64,000 nucleotides of DNA, from assembly GCA_036873755.1 (NCBI GenBank), contig JAVTVY010018745.1:1-64000 (forward strand), written 5' to 3'. The DNA comes from Hanleya hanleyi. Lineage: Eukaryota > Mollusca > Polyplacophora > Lepidopleurida > Hanleyidae. Of the stretch, positions 43,256 to 54,485 are shown in pieces (position 1 is the first letter of the stretch; the number at the start of each line of letters is the position of its first letter). The translations under genes and the position numbers were made by a program. Under the pieces are notes generated by a model that searched no databases, had not been told where the DNA came from, and worked only from the letters and a program-made list of their open reading frames with translations.

Positions 43256-45633
43256 GTACCTACTTTTAACAGAGCAGATCTAATGTTGCCATTTTATAGT
43301 GCTGTCCCACTGAAATATCATGCTGACTAGGCAGACATGACACTCCACTCAGTCACATTATACTGACACCGAGCGAACCAGCCCTTGTTCTATCCTCTCA
43401 ATGCCGAGCGTAATCGAGAAAGTTCCATTTTTCAAGTCTTTGATATGACCCGGCCTGGGATTTTTCATCCAACAATGCAACATCATGATGTCAAAAAATG
43501 CAAAGGCAACAAAGACTTACATTCGATGTCATGATGTCAGAATTAGGGAAAATTTACCAATTGTTTACAAAATAAGTCACTGAAATGTAAATGCTGCCAG
43601 GTGTCGTAGTATCTCATTCTTGTCATTCACTCAAAAGAGTATGATTACAAGGGAGGTAATTGGGTTGTGCAAAAAGCTGTGCAGAACACTCATTCTTGTA
43701 ACCAGGGTGCCCCCTGACTACATGTAAGACTATCTCTATGGTGATGGTCACTTAGCAGGCTTAGCTTGTAACATCTTCTCTTATTGCCTGAAATACTTTG
43801 AAACGGTTAGGAAGAAACGTTTTGAACGAAAGCGTGGTGTATAAGTAATTGACTTACCAGTAAGCTGGAATATTGCCCCAATGATTCTAGACCCCAGCTT
43901 TATGAATGCTTTGGATAGCACTGTAGTCACAGTCTGGATATATAGGGAGTTTCTTGATTTGACCCTCTTGGTCAAAAACTAAAAATTGATTTGCAAGCTT
44001 ATCAAGTGACCTGTCAATCTACCATAACAATCTGAGAGTTAGTTTTTGTGAGTCATCCTTTTGTAAGATTTTTAATCTTAATAGTTGATTTGCATGGAAT
44101 GACTAATGGAAAGGTAAACATCCCTCTACCTTCTGGTGTTGGTGAAAGATTGTGGATAAAAGATTATCCCGTCTTAGATTTATATGTACATGTAATAATG
44201 GAAATGGAACCTTAACAGAAAATATGATGATGTGGATTTTCTTCCAAGTTTCTCCATAGGCCATTGAAAATCCCGGAATTCATTTTGAAAATTTTAATCG
44301 ACCAATCAGGTGCTTTTAAACTGAAAGTTATCCCATGGTGCAATGTTGTTACAATAAACCTCCTTTAAGTTGACTTCGAACGAATGCCCATTTTAATCAC
44401 AAAGTATTTTGAAGTCTATTCGAAAGACAGTGTAATGTAATATACATGTAGGTGTTGACAGGACATTCGTGCTCGGGTTTAAGTAAAAAATTCAGAAAAT
44501 TGATCTGTATAGCTTCGATGACACTGGAGGTAATATTCCTTGAAAAGACCACGAAGGCCTTGAATATTGAAAGCTTCAAGGTGTATGAACTCTGATATGC
44601 TCAATTTCTCAGTATGTCAAGTAGTAACCTTCAAGCCTCATAATTTGACACTGAACCTTGGCGATAGAAAATTGTTGTAATTTTAATGCTAACATTGTCC
44701 AGGACAATACACAATGTACTTTATAATTTCTTATGTTGATGAACTTACAACATGAAGAACACCATATTGCTATAACTTGTTTTGTTCTGTTTGGGTTGTT
44801 TCCTGCTCTGTCCTATCTGTGTATAATACAAACAGACCAAATTGGTAGCGAAACCTGGAGATCCAGTAACAGTAATAGAATTCTGTCTGTCAATGTCAAA
44901 CAAATTCGCTGCCCCAAAAATATATATAACCAGTTTTCTTCCTGCAGCTCTGCCACTCTCGCGACTGCAAATGGCATTAGAGATAATGTTTACTAAGGTG
45001 AACTGACCAAATAATTTGGAATGATAACCTTGTCAGTTTAAATTAGACTTTTGTCAGCTGGTTAATGGTGTAATTAACCCTAATCTTGTCCCCTTGTTTG
45101 TGAGCTGGTTAATGGTGTAATTAACCCTAATCTTGTTGGTGTAATTAACCCTAATCTTGCCCCCTTGTTTGTCAACTAACTGCTGCTGCTCACTGCCAGA
45201 CTGTTTATTATGCTGAACAAGTGACAAGTTTGCTTGAGCAGCTAATTTAGAGGTCATCACTGCTCTCTTGGCTGGACTCTAGGTTTCATAAAGAAGACAC
45301 CATGCATTTTTGGGGTGAAAATTCAGTTTTGTGTTATGGTTTGAATAGGCTTGGCTACTTAGACATGTCGGAACCAAAATCCTTAAACTTTCAACAGAAT
45401 ATTTTTCACGGCATCAAATCACGATTATTATGGGCCAGACATCCCACTTGTTTCTCATTTAAATGAAGTATTATATTATAAAAATAGCCCCACCCTTCAT
45501 CACTCACATGGTTGAACGTCCGTAAAATCTTATTCGTGTGTTAATGTTGAAATCTATTCACCATTTTATATGAGATCAAGGGTGATCTATCGCGAAAATA
45601 AATCAAAATGGATGACCCGTTCCCACTCTGTAA
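43256..45633. other. unassigned DNA with a 46-bp local repeat
   Basis: No gene or transposon was recognised. At 45056-45165 a ~46-bp unit ('gctggttaatggtgtaatta' then 'accctaatcttgtcccc') occurs two and a half times and contains the palindromic TTAATGGTGTAATTAA. Confidence 0.4.
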
Positions 45634-46629
45634 GGCCACTTTTTTTTATTTCTTGGTTTACGGATTGAAGGCCCTAAAAATTCGGGTCGGTCGGTCGGAA
45701 AAAAAAAAAAAAATCTCCATAAAAAAAAATTAGCACAACAAAATTAGATTTTTAAATGTTGAAGTAAAATCATGGCCGGTATCTAGTATGCAAGACAGCT
45801 GCCTGCTGAATGTCTGATCAGTGATAAAAGCTTGCATTGTTAACCCATAAAACAAGAAAACGAGATGGAAAGTGAATTGTTGAACGGAATCTTTCTCTTA
45901 TTTTATTCGTGAACGTTACAATGGTGATGACAGTATCCATGTGATAAAGAAGGGTTGAAAGGTTGGACGCCATTCAATAGATTTTTTTGAACACCTGCCA
46001 TGGGCACAGACCATCAAGACAGGTCGATGGACGTAAATGACCATGACAATATCCCTGCATTGAAAAATTGTGACATAACCCCAAGAACAGTTTAGTTAAA
46101 CCCGTCATAGGCTAGGCCAGAACGGACAGGTTAATATTAGAAAGGTGCACAGACGTACTTAACAAAGACAATATCCCTATGCCCGAGGGTTGAGGTTAAA
46201 AATCATAAAACTTATCTAGCCTTGTATAAATTTGTATATGCAACTTTGAAAATGTCTTGACTAATTAAATTCATATCACATATTACTGGTGATGATTGAA
46301 CAGGTTTCGAAAAATTCGAGTACAAAACATTTAGTTTATCATTGAAAATTCAACTGAGGCAAAATATACACTATTCGAATATTTGACCGTTTTGATAACA
46401 TCCCGCTTTGATAAGTTTTTGATCTATACAAATCTTGACTTCGGGAGACGATCGTATCGCTTCTGTGCACTCATAAGAATATCGAAGACATTTATATTTG
46501 TGTTGCCGTGCGTGGACGTACCGGTATTATATATAGTTTCTCAGTCTCCTTGTGGGCTCGCATAAACACATAGGGGCCTGGGCCTAGGCCTATCTAGTCC
46601 AGTATAACGTGACACCAGGCTTTCTTTTT

Positions 46630-48416
46630 TACCCCTCAGCCTATTAGGCTGCGGGGTCTTGTCGTTGGCATGTACGTCCGGTCGTCCGGTCCGGTCGTCC
46701 GGTCGTCCACAATTCTTGTGATCGATCTAGAAACCGAACCGTTGCTTCTAGAGACTTCAAATTTGGTATACAGAATTGTTGGGTGGTCAACCACAAGCCT
46801 ATTGAATCTGGACCCGATTGGTTGGAAACTTTGGCGGCCATCTTTAATTTATGCGAAACCATCACAGCTTTCTCGTTACCAAGCTTTTTTTAGAACGACT
46901 TACCCTAGGCACACCAAACTTGCCGTGCACATCCATATGCTCATGACCCAGAACCTTATTGAATCTGGACCCGATTGGGAGGAAACTTTGGCGGCCATCT
47001 TTAATTTATGCGAAACCATGAATCTTGTGTATCTCGGAAACCATTTTGCTGTTCAGTGTGAAACTTTGTAGAGATTATCGATACATCAAGAAACTTTGAA
47101 GGAATGACCAAACCAGTTTCCTGATTAGGTGAAAGCCTTGGTGGCCATCTTTAATTTATGCAGAATCTTTAATGATGTATTTCTTTGATACCATTGAAGT
47201 GTTCTATACGAAACTTGGTATACAGCATCGATGTATCAAGAGACTTGACTTGCACTGAATAACCACATCAATTCTTCTGAGAGGCGGGAAGGATGGCCGC
47301 CCATTTTTAATTTATGCAAAATCATTAATGATCTCTATATCTGATACCGTTTAAGTGCTCGATATAAAATTTGGTAAACATCATCGATGCAGCAAGATAC
47401 TTATGATGAATGACAGAACTGGTTTCTCTGATTGGGTGGAAATCTTGGTGGCCATCTTTAATTTATGCAAAATCTTTAATGATATATATCTCGGATACCA
47501 TTTAAGTGTTCTATATGAAACTTGGTATACAGCATCGATGTATCAAGACACTCGCAATGAAGATCAGTTCCTCTAAATGACCGGAAGGATAGGCGGCCAT
47601 CTTTAATTTATGCAAAATCATTAATGATCTCTTGATACCGTTCAAGTGCTCGATGTAAAATTTGATATACATCATCAGTGCATCAAGAAACTTACGATGA
47701 ATGACAGAACTGGTTTCTCTGATTGGGCGGACTTTCTACATCACTAAGGAGCCACTGTTCAGCGACTAATGTTGTCATACTTGGAGACTTCAACAATGAC
47801 TTTGCTGTCGACTCGGCTGAAACAACCAAGATAAACGACTTCTTCCAAGAGCATGGGCTCTTTCCCTTAATCCCCACCCCAACCACAGATCTTAGGACAA
47901 CCATTGACCAGAGTTTCACCAATTTCAAACTCACAGATATACAATTTGATGTCCATGAAACATATTATTCATATCACAAGGCTGTTCGGATTGCCATCCA
48001 CCCATCTTCATCCTCTGCTTGATCACAGATGGAAAGAGACAGACAATCAACAGGTACACAGGGATTCATACAGTTATTGCTATCAAAGACTTTTATTATT
48101 GTTTAGATTATTATTAGGGTTCAAAGCCAAAATGGCTTGAAGCCTTTTGTTTTTGTTCAGAATATTTCTGTTCTTCCGCCATATTTTTTGCACACGCTAT
48201 GTCAAAATATTTATTATAATCCTTCAATGCATCCAACATCCCACACTGAATTTATCATATTGTAATCTTTTACAAGCCACTGCTAAAGCATCTTCTGCAT
48301 TCAACCAAATCTTTCAGGCTTTTACATATGCATTTTTCATTCATTGTGTACCAATATACACTGACTAAAACTGTCTGGCTGAGGGGTTGTTGCACCTTTT
48401 AGGTGCTGCCTCATGT
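46630..48416 (+). mobile_element. ACCCCTCAGCC-type HINE carrying an endonuclease remnant
   Basis: It sits in the left arm of the 46595-49386 foldback, and the right arm gives the empty site ('ggctttctttctt|aatatg'). The 5' palindrome CCCTCAGCCTATTAGGCTGCGGG (about 46632-46656, shown by its arms CTCAGCC and GGCTGCGG) is followed by a GTCCGGTC-type tract (46676-46709). Next come about six ~155-175-bp cores ('ggtggccatctttaatttat' words) and an endonuclease-like ORF. The 3' end has GGCTGAGGGGT, complementary to the 5' end, and a hairpin GCACC-TTTTA-GGTGC (48392-48406) about 10 bp from the end. Absence of a TSD and insertion at T|T fit Helentrons. The same family restarts at 63213. Confidence 0.82.
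47735..48022 (+). pseudogene. APE-like endonuclease C-terminal fragment, Helentron type
   Basis: The last ~95 codons of an open frame (from about 47723, stop 48020-48022) read N-V-V-I-L-G-D-F-N-N-D-F-A, then L-I-P-T-P-T-T-D-L-R-T-T-I-D-Q-S-F-T-N-F, then Y-Y-S-Y-H-K-A-V. GDFN-D, T-x-I-D-x-x-F-T-N and YSxH are the last three conserved blocks of APE-type endonucleases; the usual SDH is here SYH. Helentron (Helitron2) proteins carry such an endonuclease at their C-terminus next to the element's 3' end, exactly this position and strand. It is not preceded by RT or helicase sequence, so it is a remnant. A LINE origin is the alternative. Confidence 0.7.
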
Positions 48417-49939
48417 TAATATGTTGTTGTTTACTGACAAGCCTGGTAGTCCCGTCGACTTTCATAGTGAACGCAAATCAAACTACCACCCCCAACATAG
48501 GAGCGGGAAAAATGGCCCAAAATGAAAAAATAAAGAATTACCCTGCCCACTCACCTTGATAATTTCAAATACCAATACCTACTGCATTCATATCACGTAA
48601 TTCCAAACTCTGACAGGTCTGATAACAAACGAGTGCACCCTGGCAATCTAGAGGTATTTTTCCTGCGAAGAATTTCTTCTCGCAAAGATGGCGACAAATC
48701 CTTGACCTTAGACCTTATTTGGGGGTATCACGTGCTCACACAACTCGTCACATTTTACGGGGAAACCCCAGAGGACAGGTTATGTTCCTTGTGAGGAAAT
48801 CTGAACTCAAAAGTACTGTTGCAAGTATTTGTATTGGTGAACTTGTAAGGAATGTAGAAACGAAGTAATGAATAAATTGGCGCTGATCAGGTTGGGGGTT
48901 TTTTCTTCAGTGTAGTCGAACAAGGTCTGTTTTATTGTTATTCAATGATATGGGAAATAACACGATAATTAACAAAAACCCCTTTGTCGTCTGGGGTTCC
49001 CCCGTACAATGTGAGGAGTTGTGTGAGCACGTGATACCCCCAAATAAGGTCTAAGGTCAAGGATTTTCTTTTGTCGCCATCTTTGCGAGAAGAAATTCTT
49101 CGCAGGAAAAATACCTCTAGATTGCCAGGGTGCACTCGTATGTTATCAGACCTGTCAGAGTTTGGAATTACGTGATATGAATGCAGTAGGTATTGGTATT
49201 TGAAATTATCAAGGTGAGTGGGCAGGGTAATTCTTTATTTTTTCATTTTGGGCCATTTTTCCAGCTCCTATGTTGGGGGTGGTAGTTTGATTTGCGTTCA
49301 CTATGAAAGTCGACGGGACTACCAGGCTTGTCAGTAAACAACAACATATTAAGAAAGAAAGCCTGGTGTCACGTTATACTGGACTAAGGCCTATCGCATG
49401 CCAAACGACTGCAGAATCTTCGCAAGAATGTCATGTGCGCTTCCGTCTCCGAAATTGGCAGCTTGAGACGTCCTGATCTCCGTTACCATCAAACTGTCGT
49501 AGTGTTCGGCTATGATATTTCAGATCGTTTTATCTGAATTGGCTCTGAAAAGTGTCACTCCCGTTGTCTATCGACAAATGCAGGAAAATTCCATTAGCTC
49601 CCGCCATAAGGCACTCTCCAAGCATTGGGTCAATGCCTAGAAAGCTATACATTTGTGCACAGGATGGCGATTACAACACTTTGCGGGGAGTATTTAGGAT
49701 AGCGCCGCCACGTGGCGGAAGAGTTGTCTTCCCTCGCGGAGAGCTGTTCCAGTCCATCACAGAATTTTGCAACAGGGTTTTCCGGATTTTTTTTTTTTTT
49801 TTTCATTGACGGGGAAATCGAGTCGGTGGAGAAAAAAAAAAGGACCATTTGGAAATTATATTTTTTTTCACAAAACCCGTTTTTTGGGGTCGGCGGATCC
49901 GTAAACCAAGAGAAAAAAAATAATCTGGCCTAACATTAG

Positions 49940-49997
49940 CCTATCGTGATTGGCTCAAACAAACAAGGAACAAGCTCAGCAATTGGACACTGCCTCA
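49940..49997. other. short unassigned spacer
   Basis: Spacer between the TAA-flanked element and the TTAA-flanked element. Nothing recognised. Confidence 0.4.
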
Positions 49998-50001
49998 TTA
50001 A

Positions 50002-50715
50002 AGTGAACGTAAAGGCTGAGGCAACATGCACTCTGTGGGAAAGAGCTACATTGAAATACTGGAATAGCAGCAACAAATATTTTTGGGCATTTTTTTGCAC
50101 CGAGTAGGAACGAAATTATCTCCGTTGTATTATTGTTCCCCGGCTGCCGCCATGCTGGCTATCTCACATCAGAGCAGTGACGTTGTATCACTTTGGAGCT
50201 CTCTACTTCGTGAAGTTAAAAAGCATGTAAACATAGCGACGTACGAGGAGGCTAGCCTGACTTCAAGTTCTGACGAAGAGACAAATGAAGGTTTACAGGG
50301 TTACCAGTTTTAACCAAAACGCTCCGATGTCGACGAAAGTAGTGAGTAGTTCATGGAACGTTTCAGATCAGTAAACACTTGCTGGAGACACGCAACACAG
50401 TCAAAACACGCTTGAAACAGCCGAGCTCTCCACCTCCACAATCACAATTCGTGCTACAGCGATGCCAAAACAAAGTGATACTACGTCACAGGAAAATATC
50501 ACGTGCTCCATACAAGCGTTTTCATTGGCGCAAGGCTAATCAATAAACTGATATGGCCGACTCCAGTCGCTTGTTGCATCAGTCAATAATTCCCGTGTTT
50601 GGAATTTTTTTTTGGGGAGGGAAAAAATCACAAAAAATATTTGTTGCTGCCAAATGATACTTTTAATATAGTGCTTCCACACAGTGCCTGTGTTGTCGCA
50701 GCCTTTACGTTCACT
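50002..50715. mobile_element. 714-bp TIR element with TTAA target duplication
   Basis: TTAA at 49998-50001 and 50716-50719 flanks inverted ends AGTGAACGTAAAGGCTG (17 bp perfect). Similarity continues for about 90 bp ('gcagcaacaaatattttt' in both arms). A 19-bp inverted pair around GTGACGT-TGTATCACTTTG sits at 50177-50195 and 50471-50489. TTAA plus an AGTG terminus is shared with the 6202-8274 element, so the two may belong to one superfamily (Kolobok or piggyBac-like). The ORF at 50083-50313 has no recognised motif. Confidence 0.85.
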
Positions 50716-50719
50716 TTAA

Positions 50720-50965
50720 CATATTCAACCATCCGAATGTTTAGTAATTACACAGCTTGGACTGTATCGCTGCACAAACAAACAATTATCTATATCCAAT
50801 TAAATCAGCTCAATTTCCAAAATTCCGAACTGAATCAATGCCACAAGATTATAGAGAAGTCTCTCAGCTATCGAAAGTTTTCCAGATTGTGCTCTCATAG
50901 TATCAATCAGTATTTCACTCCCGAAATGTTGTCAGTTTCAAATCTTTTCTGATCAGAATCTTATT
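50720..50965. other. no recognised feature
   Basis: AT-rich spacer. Confidence 0.4.
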
Positions 50966-51850
50966 GTCCCCCACCAGATACCGGAGGGGGACTTGGGGAT
51001 TTTCTCTGTTCGTCATTCCTTCATTCTTTCATTCTGTCATTCCGTCGTTCCGTCATCCCGTCACTCTTTCCTTGTGATTGCAATAACTCAAAAACAATTT
51101 GTCCGATTGACATCTGACAGTTGGACAGTGAGTTGGTATGAGTGAGAGGATGGCTGGGATTGTTTTTCAGCAACCTGCGTAATCCAATATGGCTGCCATG
51201 GCCTTGACCCTATTCAGCCATGCTACCTAAGCTTGTGACTGCAGTAACTAAAAAAAAACTATTATCTGATTCTGATATGGCCACATGATGGCCACCGTGG
51301 CAGTGACCCCTGTTCAGCCATGCTACCTGCATGAGCTTGTGAATGCAATAACTCAAAAACGATTCGTCCGATTCACATCAAACTTGGACAGTGGTTTGAT
51401 ATTAGTGAGATGATGGCTAGGATTGCTAGGATTTTGATAACCTGCATAATCCAATATGGCTGCCGGGCTAAATAAGTGTGTTACTGCAATGACTAAAAAC
51501 AGTGGTTTGATGTCACCGAGACGATGGCTGCAGGGATTGTTTTTCACCCATCTGCAGAATCCAATATGGCCACATATCAGATGTTACTATTTACCATATT
51601 TCGCACTATTTACGTTTCAGAACTAAACTATCTCCTTTTTCGAAACATCTCCATTTCTTCATTAAAACTGATGTAAGCTATCAAATAATTTCTTTCCTAT
51701 TCTCAGATAATGTTTTAAGCACTCAGTACACAAACAAAAGTTTCCATCATTCAATATACAATTTTAAATACAACATTTTATAAATTTTTCATGTTGTCAT
51801 ACAGTCTATGGTATTGACAGTGGGGGATGTGGACCGCTCGAGTTTTCATT
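50966..51850 (+). mobile_element. GTCCCCC-type HINE/pearl-like element
   Basis: The 5' palindrome (50966-50992, GTCCCCCACCAGATACCGG...GGGGAC) is followed by a 'cattctttcattctgtcatt' simple tract (51018-51065) and three to four cores of the 'gactgcaataactcaaaaac' type. The conserved 3' domain (51575-51840) ends GTGGGGGATGTGGACCGCTC. It is the shortest intact-ended member of the 1113-2250 family here. There is no coding sequence. Confidence 0.7.
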
Positions 51851-52182
51851 TTAGCTGTTTTATACGTGTTTAGATAATTGTTTTGCTACCGGACATGGTA
51901 TTTGACAAAATAAAAAACATTAAAATTAAGAAATATTTCACAAAACTGGCATTCACAAATCGATGAAGGACCGTGCTGATCAATTTCAACCTGAACAGTA
52001 CTGTACACCACATCAGTGCAAGCAAAGATGTCCTCAACTTCTATAGTTCATCGGAATGTGATGTCGGGACTGACTGAGAAAAGTTTTTTTTGACCAGTGG
52101 GTCCCATGTTAAGTCGAACCAGCAATATCTTCCTCTTGTGTCTTGTGATGCTCAAGTTGGACCCTGTTCCATTGCTAGCAGC
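51851..52182. other. no recognised feature
   Basis: AT-rich unassigned DNA. Confidence 0.4.
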
Positions 52183-52450
52183 ATCCCCATGAGGCTCACA
52201 GGGATTGTCCTGGGGTGGTGTTCACTGCACACTCCAGGTCATGGTAACAATAGACCTCAGGCCCTCAGAGAGCTTGTCATAAGAGGGGTTTCCTGGTGTG
52301 AAAAGGAATAGGACCCTCCCGTGGAGTCCCATGTGTTAAAAGGAATAAGACCCTACCCATGTGGTTTCCGGGCGTGAAAGGAAATAGGGAATGAAACATC
52401 GTGATATGGCTGAAATAGTGTTGAAAGCGACGTGAAATCATATTCACTTT
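52183..52450 (+). mobile_element. SINE copy, plus orientation
   Basis: This is a diverged reverse-complement match over its whole length to 62603-62877: 'caggtcatggtaacaataga', 'agagcttgtcataagagg', 'gtgaaaaggaatag' and 'gatatggctgaaatagtgtt' followed by GAAAGCGACGT. The 3' tail has decayed to 'attcac'. No TSD was recognised. Confidence 0.7.
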
Positions 52451-53990
52451 AAGTTGCTCTACAATTACACTGACTGAGCCTGTGTGTGTATACAGGGTTG
52501 TGGTCCACATGAAAACAACATCACGATAAAGATAGAACTGATTAAGGTAAGAATATAATCCTCTATAACATTACAATGAATGTAGACGTCACTGGAATAC
52601 AAAGTGAACAATTTTAGTTATTTTCAGTATCTCAAGATAATTAAATTCACTTTATAAGTCAAAGATACTAATAAGATCTTTAGTAACATGAGAGCTTTGA
52701 GCAAATGTCCCTTTTGCCATTTCTGAAGAAAGACCTTTAATTTTGAGGATACTTTCTAAGACTAAGTCCAGCAGGAATTGATCAAAATTGGTTGATTCCT
52801 TTTTGTTTAATGGCTTTTAGTTCCATTCTGGACCATACTTCCTCATGTGTTGCCCTGTTGGTGTTGTGGAATGTCTCCATGTTTTTATAACCATTTAACC
52901 TTTCATTTGATGGACACCAGTAACAGACAGCTATTTCTGTCCCTTGGTAAGTATCTGGAACTGAATGGGGCCCTGTCCTTTTATCTCTGCACTTAAAGCA
53001 TAAAAAGCAAATGTAGCGAAGAGCGTGCTAAAAGTGATTAAAATATCTCCCTGTGTACTACTTAGTGTTTTTTAGGCCCGCCATTCTTGCATTTGGCTTT
53101 ATGCTAATCTTGACAGTAGGGCTTGCTTTACTATCAAGGGTATCTGCATTCTCTTATAAGGAATGCCTCACTCATTTCAAATGCGTTTCTGTTGCGTAGG
53201 CGTTTACTTCAAAGTAAAGTGTATCATATATCTATCTCTTCCCACTGAAGATAGAGAATTATTATTTTATTCATTTCTGTGCCTTATTCCCGAACATCTG
53301 AGCACTGCCATATTTGTCACAGCCGGTCCTATGCGAAAACGAGACTGCTAGAACTGATGATGCCATATTAGGGTTAAAGCGTCATTTGCAGATTGGCTCA
53401 ATTTTTGCACAATGAACTGTCCATTGTTAAAATTTAATACCATTCACAATCTAACACAGTAGTGGAATGTGTTCATATGCTCAATGTTAATATATATTAG
53501 GCTCAAATAAAAACTGATATTGCATCTGTTTCCTTCTCTTTTCATCTTGATGACATCAGAGGCCTGAAACTTTGACATCATTTAGAGTACCATGTGATGT
53601 TGGTGTGACGTTATTTGGTGCCCGGAGCACCAAATTAGGTCAACCATGCCAGGAAAATGTCAGTGAGTACGGTGACCCAGATGCCCAGCAATAAGACAAT
53701 GAAATGAATGATGCAATAATACTTTCTGGTCTTCAGAGGCAAAAAACATTTGGCACACTTTATTTACCTTCATGATAGAAGAGTATTGAATTGAGTGAAG
53801 CATTCCTCTAAACAGTCCTACGTAATGAACCTCGAGAATCCAGTGGTGTTAAGTTGTTTTTTTACCAGAGTTGAAAACCTTGGATTTCTGTAGTTTGAAA
53901 AAACTTGATACCTTGATACCTCGTATTGAGGTCTAAGTTCACAGTGAAACTTGTGCCTCCTCGTTACACTTGTCACCACAAAACTTTAAG
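52451..53990. other. no recognised feature
   Basis: AT-rich, apparently single-copy DNA. The region around 53900-53990 may include the 3' UTR of the LINE remnant; 'ttgatacc' is duplicated near 53907, as in the short-repeat tails of L2/CR1 LINEs. Confidence 0.4.
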
Positions 53991-54043
53991 ACTCGATCCA
54001 GGTGTCATGGACGAATAAAAACATATTTACATATTGAATCTGC

Positions 54044-54480
54044 CTACCATCCAGCTTTGTAAAAATAGGTGTCGTGGTTTGACCAAAACTTATCTATTCC
54101 TCTCTTGAAGGCTGCAGTTGTTTTCGACTCCACTACTGATTTGGGCAAATCATTCCAGTCGTTAATAGTTCTATTACCGAAAAAATGCCTCCTTAAGTTC
54201 AGTCTGCAGTGAGATTTCCGTAGTTTTAGAGCATGCATGCCCTCTGGTTCTACTGTACCCCTGGAACATGAACAGCTGACCGGCTTTAACTTGGCCCACT
54301 CCTGTAATGATCTTGAAAAGCTGTATAAGATCACCTCTCCTCCTCCTATGTTTTAAGGTCGGAAGTCGCAAGACTCTTAAGCGTTCACAGTAAGTTAGAT
54401 CTTGTAAACCTTGAACAATTTTAGTGGCCCTCCTCTGGACTCTCTCCAACTCATCTTTATCTTTTTCAAAATGGGGGGAC
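54044..54480 (-). pseudogene. CR1/L2-like LINE ORF2 C-terminus
   Basis: The minus-strand frame reads W-S-P-H-F-E-K-D-K-D-E-L-E-R-V-Q-R-R-A-T-K-I-V-Q-G-L and R-L-P-T-L-K-H-R-R-R-R-G-D-L-I-Q-L-F-K-I-I-T-G, then R-G-H-A. It continues in a shifted frame with L-K-L-R-K-S-H-C-R-L-N-L-R-R and N-D-W-N-D-L-P-K-S-V-V to a stop at 54044. This is the canonical post-RT region of L2/CR1 LINEs. The shift is a 4-bp CATG duplication (GCATGCATGC at 54231-54240). The upstream edge is an insertion site (TSD CATAC), and the LINE continues for at least ~25 bp at 58253 (L-E-Y-G-N). Confidence 0.82.
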
Positions 54481-54485
54481 CATAC

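Larger units (their letters stand above)
46595..49386. mobile_element. long-TIR foldback with 9-bp TSD (Mutator-like)
   Basis: AGGCCTATC at 46586-46594 and 49387-49395 flanks inverted arms of about 400 bp starting TAGTCCAGTATAACGTGACA. The right arm is 48986-49386. The left arm is 46595-46629 plus 48417-48779, split by a HINE insertion. The arms are about 95% identical by eye, around a ~205-bp spacer. A 9-bp target duplication with very long TIRs is the hallmark of Mutator-like elements. No transposase is encoded. Confidence 0.85.
45634..49930. mobile_element. 4.3-kb TAA-flanked TIR element (PIF/Harbinger-like) with nested insertions
   Basis: TAA at 45631-45633 and 49931-49933 flanks TIRs beginning GGCC with a T-rich segment, then CTTGGTTTACGGAT. 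The right end continues CCGCCGACCCC, and the left shows GGGTCGGTCGGTCGG subterminally. The TIR matches that at 38013-38922. Subtracting the nested foldback (46595-49386 plus one 9-bp TSD) leaves about 1.5 kb, close to the 1.4-kb sister at 32511. The remaining interior (45700-46585 and 49396-49860) contains no recognised transposase. Confidence 0.8.

Noticed and set aside
48413..49355. TTAA-flanked foldback (TTAA|TATGTTG...CAACATA|TTAA)
   Set aside because: The apparent TTAA flanks are part of the longer inverted arms. Symmetry continues outward through the HINE insertion to a 9-bp duplication, which explains all the data.
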